From Beroe forskalii (taxonomy: Eukaryota > Ctenophora > Nuda > Beroida > Beroidae): DNA of 64,000 nt. A program made the position numbers and the translations under genes. The stretch is taken from NCBI GenBank assembly GCA_011033025.1, contig WFMF01000198.1:124001-188000 (forward strand), written 5' to 3'. Of this stretch, positions 11,248 through 21,236 are shown piece by piece; positions within the stretch are counted from its first letter, which is position 1, and every line of letters begins with the position of its first letter. The notes under the pieces were generated by a model, which did not search any database, had not been told where the DNA came from, and saw only the letters and a list, made by a program, of their open reading frames with translations.

Positions 11248-12803
11248 AGGTGCATGACGCGATTTTCATGAAAAATTTACATATACTTTTTATTGGCTTA
11301 ATATGCTCCTTATATCATAACATTAACTTGTGGTAAGTATGGGCGTGTAATTTCCACGTATTACCGGTCAAATTGGATAAACTAATTTGTGCCGGAATCG
11401 AAACTGCAGCACCCGCGCTTCTGTGAGTGTATTGTTTACTTTACGTTTCACTGTTTGTGTACAATTATGCGTGTTTCACGGTGTGCTGTTTCATTCCAAA
11501 CTTTTATTCTGCATAATTTTGAAAATTGTATATGTCTACGCAGATTTTCCCAATCCCTTTTTAAGTTTTTAACTTTTTTTTGCCACAACATTCGAATAAA
11601 AGAGTTTGAAAAGACACAAAGTTTATGCTTTCATGTTGTTGATTCATGTCACTCTCCTATATAGAGTCATAGTATATCATTTTGGCTGGTAAGCTATGCT
11701 CATAGGACAAAAAGTAGATGAAAAGGGTATGTAATAAGGCTCGGCTGTCGACTCTAATCACATGCTTTTGGAAAGCTTCTGATTTCCAACTAACATTACG
11801 TAGTTTCAATCGCCATAGTTCTTGTAGAAAAAAATCATCCTAACAGGAGTTTGAGAAAATGGTCGGTTGATATGTACTTGATCCGGCCATGTGGCAGGGT
11901 GAGTAGGCATTATAAGAACAATGATAATGCAAAAGGGATGGAGACTGATAAGGAACCTTGAAGCCATCGAAGATCAGTGTTTTCTAGTTCGTATTGTCAT
12001 GATGTACCAACACTCTCACGACAAGAATAGGAATAAAATACACAAAATAATACAAGGTTTTTAAACAGACGTTTTATGAGAAGACCCGTTGGCCGTTCAT
12101 GAACCAGGGACCGATCTTTTGCCTTCAAGAGTGCAGATACCTACCATCACCTAAAAACATCTCCAACCACCTACCTACTGATAAAGTCGATCCCATCATC
12201 ATTCATTAGACGTTTATAAGTTTATAGTTCGTGACAGATAAAATGTGATAGCAGCTATAAAAAAATTTAAGTAATTATAAGTTAATTTATTATAAGTTCA
12301 ATAATGTTGAACGTTACTTATCGAGTATTGATGGCTGACTTCGGTGCATCGAAAGAAACAGTTTCAGAACCACACGGTCACGAAAATTATACTGGCTAAC
12401 ACTGTAACATAGCAAAAAACCCGATTATATTGACTTGAACTTCGACGTTTGATTAAATACCAGATGCATTATTGATCATTATTGATCATTATTGATCATT
12501 GATCGTGATTGATCATCACTATTACTGACGCATTATGTATGCTTTTCAAAATATTGCGCATAAACAGAACGACATTGCAGAAGGACTGCAGATACAATCA
12601 AATTAGCTTCGCTGTTTCGCTAGCGTACTGTAATTGATATTGATATGCAGCGCAGGGTGCTGCAGTGCTGTAGGAAGCGGAATCTTTGAGGGCTTTAATG
12701 AGGGTGATCTAATTAGGCACGCGTTGCGGGATATACGTAGAAGTGATCCACTAGTGATCTGCTACTATTTTAAGCAAAGTTGTTTTTTTCGCGTCATGCA
12801 CCT
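11248..12803. mobile_element. Larger TTAA-flanked element
   Basis: The terminal inverted repeats AGGTGCATGACGCG and CGCGTCATGCACCT are each bordered by TTAA (11244-11247 and 12804-12807). The outside flanks, TCTTTTGCAG on the left and GTTACGTAGCTTATATCG on the right, look like ordinary intergenic DNA. The 1.56-kb interior has no transposase I recognise; the longest frame (about 91 codons at 11389) shows no domain. A four-copy ATTGATCATT tandem sits at about 12473-12515. It is likely a non-autonomous piggyBac-type element. Confidence 0.75.
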
Positions 12804-13483
12804 TTAAGTTACGTAGCTTATATCGTTCTTTTGTATTTTGGTGACGTAGCTTATCGCTCTTTTGTGTAAATCTTATGAGGATACGTTTGCAAACTATTTG
12901 CTCACTTTCTAGAACCCTCTAGAACATCCTGGAACAATCGTGGCACCTGGGCAGGATTATTCTTCAGTGAGCTAGATCAAATCAAATAAAGTTTTAGATT
13001 AATAACCAATACTTCTAGTGTCGCGCTAAGTTGTCTAAGTTGAGTGATGAGTCTGAAAGTAATTTTTCACAGATGCTTGTTCTTGATTTTCGTAAGACTT
13101 GAATCGGATCTAATTTCGAAAAAATCGCTACCACTAGTTTAAAGTTTATAATATTTGCAGTTAAAACCCTCTCGTTGTTTAAATCCGAGTTTGATAATTA
13201 TTGATAACACACTCTCATTCGTTACTAAATCGCTCATTATTCCACCAGAACTTTTCCCTTTTTTCGCAATCCCTACTAAATACTTAAATAGGACTATCTC
13301 TAAGGACTCACTCTCGTTCCTTATTTAAAACTGTTCATTAATCAACTTACTCCCCCCTCCCCCTTAACAATATAATACCACTACTTATCTTGATATCTAG
13401 CATTTCACTTATTCGTTATTTTATCGCTCATTAACTTCCTTCCCCACCCCACTAAATACCACTCCATCTCTAGCATTTCACAA

Positions 13484-15989
13484 ATGGGTGGAGTCAATGA
13501 GACGGGGGTGTTCATCCTGGGACTGGAGTACACTATCATAGTGTCGTCCTGCTTTATATCAGCCCTCGGAATCGCAGGTAACAGATAAACAACATTTAAC
13601 AACAGCCAGAGATATGTTCACTTTGATACCAATACATCGCTTATAAATCCAATTATTTTCGTTTGACGATGTTCTTGATATCAGCCCCATATTTATGAGA
13701 GTTTGAGTCGACTGTGAAAAGTGATATGAAGTTGAAGATTTCCATAACTCCCTCTCTTGAATTTCAATAACAGCACCCCTCATTTCTCCCTCCCCCAGGT
13801 AACACCTGTGTGCTCCTGGTTTGTGCGAAGCTGAACAAGGAGGCTGGGATGTACGCCATCTACTACGCTTCCCTGGCAGTCTCCGATCTGCTGCTCAGTG
13901 GTCCTTGTCTCATACCTCAGGTAAACAATGAGCCATTGTGGCGGCCCTTGCCTTATACCTCAGGATATGACGGGATATGATTTACTCTCAGGGCGTGATC
14001 ATACTTTGAGAGCCGTACAACGCCCTCCTTCAGAACGGGCGTTACGTGCACGGCTCTCCCAGTGAGAAGGTGCTATACCATATCATTTTGTTATTTAAAC
14101 ATCTTTTAACTGAAGTTTCACTGCTATCACACAGAGATACAGATAGGATAGTCTCATGTTATGCACGTTACGTCGGCTCTACCAGTGAGAAAGTTGGCAT
14201 TTTTTATTTGAACGTAGTTTCGGCGAGTTTAAAATACGTATATTTCAAGATAGTCTCATGTTGTCTTAACCGTGGAAATAGGAACCGTTTAAATGATAAT
14301 GAAACTCCACCTTAAATTCTAAAAATAACTTTATCTACCAAAACCACTTATTTTTCACTTAAAGAAGCTGTCAACCCCGTACAGCGAACACGTCCAGGGA
14401 AACATTTAACAAACATCATAAGAACGGGACACAAAGCAATGTCAATTTAATTGTAACATTTTAATGGACCAGCTTTTATTTATCAATTTATAAAATCGAA
14501 GTTCCTGATTGATTGAATCTACTCAAATCTGCAGTATGTTATAGACGGTTTAAATCTACGACAATGCAGTATATTAGCCCTCCCCACCCTTGAGATACTC
14601 CCCGTGTGGTATTTCTGATGATGGCCAGGAACTGTCGACCAAACAACACTAACCTCCCTCCCTCAGATCTCAACGTGCAAATCTGACCTCCCCTGAGATC
14701 AGGGCAAAAAGCGGAGGGCACAATAATAGATTTCATCGCTTTTTTGTACTGTTTTGTGTTCATAACCCAACGTTTTTTGTCCAGCTCTAGAAAGCAGGGT
14801 ACACATTGGACAAGAAAAATCCCCCCGCAGTGTTACTAACCCCCTCTTCCTCCCAGATCTGGGCGCAGAGCGAGGGACACTTTGTCGAGGTGGACTACTT
14901 CTGGGTGCAGGTGTGGGGGTTCACCTACATCACGGCCAGGATGAGCAGTATCCTAACCCTCTCTGTGATAAGTCTGGAGCGCATGCTCGCCGTCATGACG
15001 CCCCACTTCTACCGCCGCGTGACGCGCTCCCACGCCATTCTACTGGTGAGTTACTGAGTTACTGTGGCAGTTCAAACTGCTGGTTTGTGTGCGCGGCGTA
15101 CAGACATTACTAACATGTCTGTACGCCGTGTAAACTTACGCCGTGCACACAAAACTGCAGTTCGAACTGCCACTGTTTCTGTCGTAGTATTTCTTCTTCT
15201 TTAAGTCTTTATAATATTGGGCTATATTTTATTGTTCAAAATTGGGCAATACTTGATGTATCTACGGCAATATGGGATATTTCACGCATTAATCAGCCTT
15301 GATTGTATATTAGTTTTCACTAGAGAATAACCTGGCAATTACTAGAGAGTATCTAAGTTTTCACCAGAGAATAACCCTACCAGGTTGTGAGTTGCTGGCT
15401 CCTGTCCCTGGTCGTAGGAATATCCCCCTACTGGGCAGGGGAGGACTACGCCTACTTCAAGGGCGCTGCCACTGCCAGCCCTAACGCCGCCCTCGCTAAC
15501 GACCCCAAGTACTTCATAGTCACGGAGGTGCTGTCTCTCTACCTCCCCACTGCAGTTGTAGTGGTATCCGTCATCCTCATCTCCTGGAGAGTCAGTAACC
15601 TGAAGAAGACCGCTCAGAATGTCACAGCAACCCTGCTCACTGTCCTGCTGGCTTACATCGCCTGCTTCACTCCCTACTTCATCTTCACACTCCTCACCAT
15701 GACCCAGATACTTTACAAACTGCCGATAGAGGGACAGCTTTACACCCAGAACTTCTGCTTTCTCATCCTAACCGCGCACAGCGCGATGAACCCCGTGATT
15801 TATGCGTTTAAAGCGGGGCAGTTCAAGGATGAAATCAAACAGTTGGAGGACCAGGCTCTGCTCAATTACCTGAGAATGTTGCTGTCGTTCTACAAGGGCA
15901 AGTCACCAACGAACTCAGAGACTTGTCAGATGCCGACTTTCCAGAAGACGTACCCGAAAAAGGATGGGGAGACCATGGACAGCCCTTGA
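13484..15989 (+). CDS. Class A (rhodopsin-family) G-protein-coupled receptor
   Basis: Four exons join in phase: 13484-13577, 13799-13920, 14857-15045 and 15384-15989, giving 336 residues. All introns have GT..AG ends. The N terminus has one Asn-Glu-Thr glycosylation site and no signal peptide. TM1 has GIAGN, TM2 LAVSD, TM3 ends in ERM (the DRY position), TM4 has CWLLSLVVGISPYW, TM5 LYLP, TM6 ACFTP (Phe at the usual Trp toggle) and TM7 NPVIY, followed by helix-8-like FKAGQFKDEI. The canonical Cys at 3.25 and a partner in extracellular loop 2 are both absent. These hallmarks make a plasma-membrane receptor coupling to G proteins very likely; the ligand cannot be inferred. Intron 3 contains a small MITE. 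Confidence 0.92.
15063..15176. mobile_element. Small palindromic MITE in GPCR intron 3
   Basis: TGGCAGTTCAAACTGC at the left faces GCAGTTCGAACTGCCA at the right, and inside both arms lies GTGTGCGCGGCGTA or its variant. The whole unit is essentially a hairpin of about 114 bases. A relative occurs at 59397-59533, which supports a mobile family. A related half-arm is seen near 58347. Confidence 0.65.
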
Positions 15990-16837
15990 ACTTTAAAGAA
16001 GAGGGCTCTCTAGATAGTCCTTGAATTTAATGAATGGGACTTAAAGGAAAACCCTTGACTTAAGCCTACATCGCAATATCACATTGCCGTGCGAAAAGAT
16101 AACACTGAACCATAAATGATCTATCATAAACAGAGGAATCAAATGACTGATCTGGTTTGAAGGGTTTAAGCGGAACTCCAATGAGGAAATGGAGTGGAGA
16201 CCATGGAATACTGATATAGGACTCTCCAAGGAGCAATGATAGGAATTTGAATTGTAAAGAGTTGCAGCCAATATAACATTTGTTCTTGAATTTAATACAT
16301 AAGTGACAAGAAATAAGAATACAGTCACTGCTTGTTCCAACACCAGCCCTAATCTAACAGCGGTTATTCCGCTGTTCAGTAGATTTTCATTCTTTTTGAT
16401 AATTTGATACTTGATTTAATCGGGCAGCCTCAAGAATATTATTCCAGTCAAATTTCCATGTAAGCTGAAGTTTTAATCTTTATTTCAAGAAGGGATTCCC
16501 ACCCGGCTAATGTACATTTCATGTTTGATGTACAACTGGTTAGCGACGCAGGTGCGCTTGGTGTAACACCTCGGTTATAGTTACAGCAGTGATACTAAAC
16601 TTTCTCTAAATGTTTGATTTAACGTGTAAATCAAAATTTGTTTAAGCGTTAAAATTTTACTATTTCAGCTGTTTCCGAAGATTTGTTTCAAATTTAATCT
16701 TATTTTTCATTGTTCATATCATAATTGATAATAAGGGTCCGTTCACATATGATGTATTATCAACTGTGCCCAATTTCCCCCTCCCAACCCTACGTGTTGT
16801 CTAATATCATTTGAAAACCCCTTCCTCCCCCGTGTCG
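15990..16837. other. Non-coding stretch downstream of the GPCR
   Basis: Begins with the GPCR 3' untranslated region, where GACTTAAAGG- and CCTTGA-type phrases recur just after the stop. No further gene, RNA or clear repeat is seen before segmental copy 2 begins. Confidence 0.45.
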
Positions 16838-18097
16838 ATAATAACATGTGAACGATCCATTATATGGCGGGAAAAGGGAATGTAAACAAAAGGGAAGTGT
16901 TAGCGTGTACGTCAATCTAATTACCTACGAATCTCACCTCGGTTTGTGGAATGAAGGCGATGTAACATACTGACTCCACTGCATCCCTGGAACAGTTCGT
17001 ATCTTCCTGCCATGTCAATGAAGCTCTGGATCGCGTCCATCCTAAAATAATGGTGAAGCTTCGATTAATAAAATCAAAATGTGAAATAAAAACAAAATCA
17101 AGAAAATCCAAAACAAATATCGGCGTGACATTGACTTCGAGCCGCGCACGCGCGCGAAAGCGTGGCTAAATAAAAGATGTGGAGGGGCCTTTTTGTGAAT
17201 AAATATTTTCGCGCCTTCCAAATTTGTACAGTTTGGCGCGCAAATTGTGACAATTGTCACAGATTTGACAGCCAACCAGCTTTCACATTACTCCGATGGT
17301 TCATGAAACAATAATACGCAAAATGAAAACAATTCTAGAAAAACAATTTGTTATGATTTCATTGAAGGAGAAATGAAATTTAAGGCGTTTAAAAACCGGT
17401 TTAAATTGTCATAATATACAGAAATTAAAAAAAACACTTAACTAGCAAATGAGTCATGTATATTTGAATATTTTTCAACATTTTCAACATGATAACAACC
17501 AGCATACAATACATAATGCAGTGGATTAATAATACCAAATAAAAAGTTTAAAAACTGATAATAATAAAGAGTTAATTTGATACAAAGATCAAGAGGAATT
17601 CGATATGATAAATATTCGATTATCAAATTTATTTGAAACTTATAAAATTTCGAAGGACCCATTTGAAAACCCTGCAAGCCATAATAAATGGACTCAAAAA
17701 CTCAAAATTCCAAGGTATTTCCATCAATTCAACCCTAATCATCCATCGATCGAAGTTTAATATAATAAATTAGTTTGTTTAGTAAATTAACAATTCAGTT
17801 ACGCTCTAAGGCGTGATAGCAATTAAATGGAATCAATCAAATGGAACAAAATAGTTTAAAAAATATTAAAAAACTAAGAAACTACATATGAAAACTATAA
17901 AATAAACTGCCATTAAAATAAGATACTATTACTGGCTAAGTAGATATTCAACTAGAAAAGTATAAAGTATTTATATTTTGAATTCTGAATATAAATAAAC
18001 CTACTATATAATAGAACCTAAATTTGAATTTTCAAAACTAGAAGGTATTCCGATGGGCGTCAGCGGTCAGACTCTTCAGAGACTTTACAGAACATTC

Positions 18098-18655
18098 CTA
18101 AACTGCTCTCTTCTTGACCGCCGGTGGTTGAATGTCACCCTCTTCATCATCAGAAGAGAGAGCCACTACCACACTCCGTTTATTACTCCCATTCCCTGCT
18201 TTACTACTCTCCTCCTTTTCATTCTCCTTGTTTAACTCTGAGAACATCCTCACTAATGAGTACTCACCCTTGGGAGACACCTTGTATTTCACATCCACAA
18301 AGTAGACCTTAGCTTTCCTCGTCTCTCCATGTGCCTTCTTCTCTGCCTCAGTAGCAACTCTGCGTTTTGTGCTCCATCCGAAGTTCTTGTTAACATGTTT
18401 TCTGAATGCCTTCCAACAAGCGTCAGTTAAGTGGCAGGAAGGTTTCAGTAGAGGCACTGTTTCGGTGGTTCCAGGTTTCAAGTCCTTCCGAGCCTCCATT
18501 TCAGCACGGACTTTCTCAAACGCACTTACTGCCGCATCTTCTCTTTGTTGGGCAGCATCGGACTTATCTGCCCAGTTACGTCGGTTCACTCTGAACTCAT
18601 TGAAACCATTGAAATCATCGTAGAAGCCTCCTCTGAAACCCAAGTTACGGAACAT
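18098..18655 (-). CDS. Unrecognised nuclear-looking family protein, type A copy 2
   Basis: Intronless, 185 residues, nearly identical to the 3268-3879 protein but with a single RMFSELNKENEK segment, so it is 18 residues shorter. It shares the MFRNLGFRGGFYDDF start, the PSCHLTDACWKAFRKHV core, the KEN motif, the VVVALSSDDEEGD acidic patch and the terminal KKRAV. The open frame is intact in both copies, which suggests that both are, or recently were, functional. No known domain is recognised. The motif TGATTGATTTCGAA lies 53-66 bases upstream. Confidence 0.72.
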   Translation of the reverse strand: MFRNLGFRGGFYDDFNGFNEFRVNRRNWADKSDAAQQREDAAVSAFEKVRAEMEARKDLKPGTTETVPLLKPSCHLTDACWKAFRKHVNKNFGWSTKRRVATEAEKKAHGETRKAKVYFVDVKYKVSPKGEYSLVRMFSELNKENEKEESSKAGNGSNKRSVVVALSSDDEEGDIQPPAVKKRAV

Positions 18656-18707
18656 TCTCTAGCCTGAGTAACAACATGGTGTTAGTGTTCGGTAAGGTGA
18701 GTATCAT

Positions 18708-18721
18708 TGATTGATTTCGAA
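18708..18721 (-). promoter_or_regulatory. Shared upstream motif, copy 2 of type A
   Basis: Perfect TGATTGATTTCGAA, at the same offset from the start codon as at 3932-3945. After this motif the two segmental copies diverge, because each carries its own insertion. Confidence 0.4.
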
Positions 18722-18761
18722 ACATGCAGCTTGCAGTTTAACTTTGAAAGGGTTGAAAAAC

Positions 18762-18875
18762 TTATTCGAGAAAAGTTCAGAAGTTCGAGTCGAGGCTCCT
18801 GCCTGTCAAGATTTTCAAAGCTTCTGAACTTTTCTCGAATAAGTTCCAAGTCGAGGCCCTCGACTTGGAACTTTC
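18762..18875. repeat. Two adjacent hairpins
   Basis: A 23-base arm CTTATTCGAGAAAAGTTCAG.. at 18762 is inverted at 18822-18844. Directly after it, AAGTTCCAAGTCGAGG and CCTCGACTTGGAACTT form a nearly perfect palindrome with a one-base spacer. The block occupies the place where copy 1 carries the R1 insertion, so this site has been rearranged more than once. Confidence 0.7.
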
Positions 18876-19682
18876 AGAATGATCAACAAATCTCGATGTC
18901 TAACTAATAACCAGTCAGGTTTCAACATTTTCATATAATCTATTATCATATCATATTTAATCAATTATCATATCATATTCATTATACATTTCATAAGCAA
19001 TGAAACACAAAATGGAAATAATTCTAAAAACAACTGGATAATAAGTTTGTTACGGCTTGAGAAATAAAATTGATAAAAAAAAAACTGTCTAGTAGCAATT
19101 ATGTCAAGACACGAATTTAGTTTGTTCGACAATCGTTCAACATTTAAAACAAAACAAAAGAAATAAAAAGATAACATTAAACTTAAAAACATCCAATACA
19201 GGAAAATAACGAATTATATTAATTCAAATCAGATAATACATAATTAAAAGTAAATAAGATGTTACTTAACCTAAATAACTTAATACATTAAAAGTTGATA
19301 ACCTTAACCTTAATAACTTACTTATAAATAGTAAATAATACTCAAGAATATTCAACAAAAGAAGACATTAGGAAACCGCCTCTGAAAACAGGTTAAATTG
19401 GAGTTAAAAATTGAGAGGGGTGATTCAATATTTAGCAGCTTATTAGTTACATCATTCAGCGTGTTACCAGTTTTCAATGGAGCTGGCTACAACAGACCCT
19501 AATGATAAAGTACACTATCAAAATGTGGCATTTAAATTTACGGTAACAAATAATTTTCATTACGTAACAAATAACCTTTGTTACTTTACAAATTGATAGA
19601 AATAGAATATTAGAGTTTATCAACCATGCTAAAATTAAAATAAACAGTAATCAAATTAAATAAACTCTGATACATCCCCTCA

Positions 19683-20228
19683 TCAAATCAATGCTCTCCT
19701 CTTAGCCATATGATCCTCATTGTCTTCATCTGACGATACACAAACCAACTGCTGATCCACACTCCTTTTACTCCCTGCTGTGAGACTACCACTCTGCCCT
19801 GCAGTTACATTGCTACTTTCCCCCTGTCTATTCTCCTTATTCTCAGAAGGGAGGCAGTACTTGCTCCTACTCGGGACAGTGAACTTCACATCCACAAAGT
19901 ATACCTTCCCTTTCCTCTTCTCTCTGTGTTCCTGCTTTTCCTCTTCAGTCGCAACCCTACGTCTAACATTCCATCCTGGGTGACTGGTGACATGTTTTCT
20001 GAAGGACTTCCAGCAGGCTTGAGTTAAGTGACAGGAGGGTTTCAGTAATTCCACTGCTTCTGTGGTTCCAGGCCTTAAGTCTGTCCGAGCCTCCATTTCA
20101 GAACGGACTTTCCCGAATTCGCTCATTGCGCTATCTTCCCTTCTTTGGGCAGCAGCGGACTTTTCTGCGAAGTTGCGCCTATCAAAGCCGTCGGAATAGT
20201 CGTAGAAGCTTTCTCCATAAGAGAACAT
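19683..20228 (-). CDS. Unrecognised nuclear-looking family protein, type B
   Basis: Starting at the internal Met of KMFSYGESFYDY, which aligns with the type A start, the protein has 181 residues; the frame stays open 16 codons further upstream. The core has SAAAQRRED, EARTDLRPGTTEAVELLK, PSCHLTQACWKSFRKHV, RRRVATEEEKQEH and KVYFVDVKFTV. The tail has the KEN motif in SENKENRQ, QQLVCVSSDEDNED and MAKRRALI. Core identity to type A is clear but far from complete, whereas the KEN, acidic-patch and basic-end order is kept despite divergence. That argues the tail is functional. No membrane or secretion signal is seen. Confidence 0.72.
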   Translation of the reverse strand: MFSYGESFYDYSDGFDRRNFAEKSAAAQRREDSAMSEFGKVRSEMEARTDLRPGTTEAVELLKPSCHLTQACWKSFRKHVTSHPGWNVRRRVATEEEKQEHREKRKGKVYFVDVKFTVPSRSKYCLPSENKENRQGESSNVTAGQSGSLTAGSKRSVDQQLVCVSSDEDNEDHMAKRRALI

Positions 20229-20293
20229 TTTTCTAGCCTCAGCAAGAATTGGGTTATAGAATGAGATAACGGTCAAGGGGAGTGTACAACAAG

Positions 20294-20307
20294 TGATTGA
20301 TTTCGAA
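20294..20307 (-). promoter_or_regulatory. Shared upstream motif of type B
   Basis: Perfect TGATTGATTTCGAA, 66-79 bases upstream of the chosen start at 20228, which supports that start over the upstream Met at 20276. Neighbouring upstream sequence shows little similarity to the type A genes. Confidence 0.4.
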
Positions 20308-20309
20308 TC

Positions 20310-21236
20310 TTTTAATTCAAATCATACGAGAAATAACCAGAAACTTTTTAGAATAATGCGATTATCAAAGTTTTCTAGATTTGACTTTTTGATTAACTTT
20401 AATAATTAATCAATTATCAAATGCATTATACTGTCCTTATATACCTCATATTCATCATTTTAATATCCTTAGAATTATTATCATTAGGCAATTAAACACA
20501 AAATACAAAAGTTCTATAAAACAATTGGGATATATTAATTTGGATGCAGTTGACGGAATCGGTTATAATTAATAGTAATCAATCAATAAAACGTCCAGTA
20601 AAAATAAAACTTATTCAGAAACCTTTTGGAAACGAGTTAGTTATGTTCCACAACCAATCAACATTCCCCACATTTAAACCATTTAATAAACAAGACAAAA
20701 ACAATAATAATAAAGTAATAACAAATTTGGTCATCAAATTTAACATAGAATAAAACGGATTGAAAAAATCCCTGTGAAATAACGAATTATGTTACAAATA
20801 GATTAATGAAAGTTAAGTGATGATTGAACCTAAATAGTAAATACTATTAAATCTAAGATAAATTACAAAACAAAGCAAGGAATCAGGAGGAATCATTACA
20901 ATTTATCCTCCAAAAAAACTTCTTAAATTCTTAATATAAATCAAGGATTGAGTTTACAACAAAAGCTTATAATTTAATAAATATAAAAGTTTAATAATTT
21001 AATAACTTTATAACACCAGATGGTGTGACAACAAAAGTTTTCAACTAAGTCCGTTCGAGCAGTATATTTTTCTATTTGGTATCAAATTAACCGTTATCAG
21101 AAAAAACATTTGTTTTCATTAATAAAGCATTAATTGAAATTCTATCAGTCTGCTAAAATAATTTAATAAATACAACAATATCTAGACAGCTATAATCAAA
21201 TGATATCTATTATAGTGTCCATCCTTGTTTAAAAAC
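20310..21236. other. AT-rich spacer, no gene seen
   Basis: Strongly AT-rich sequence with homopolymer-like runs between the type B and type C genes. It holds only short frames without recognisable content and probably includes the 3' end of the type C transcript. Confidence 0.45.

Larger units (their letters stand above)
16838..19905. repeat. Segmental duplication, copy 2
   Basis: Counterpart of 716-6831. It keeps the uninterrupted LINE target at about 17883-17893 (ACTACATATGAAAAC), the type A gene and the type B gene in the same order and orientation. In place of the R1 and MITE insertions of copy 1 it has a short foldback at 18762-18875. Type B flanking DNA (18900-19660) matches 5100-6600 of copy 1. 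Beyond 19905 the comparison is lost because copy 1 reaches the gap. Confidence 0.85.
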
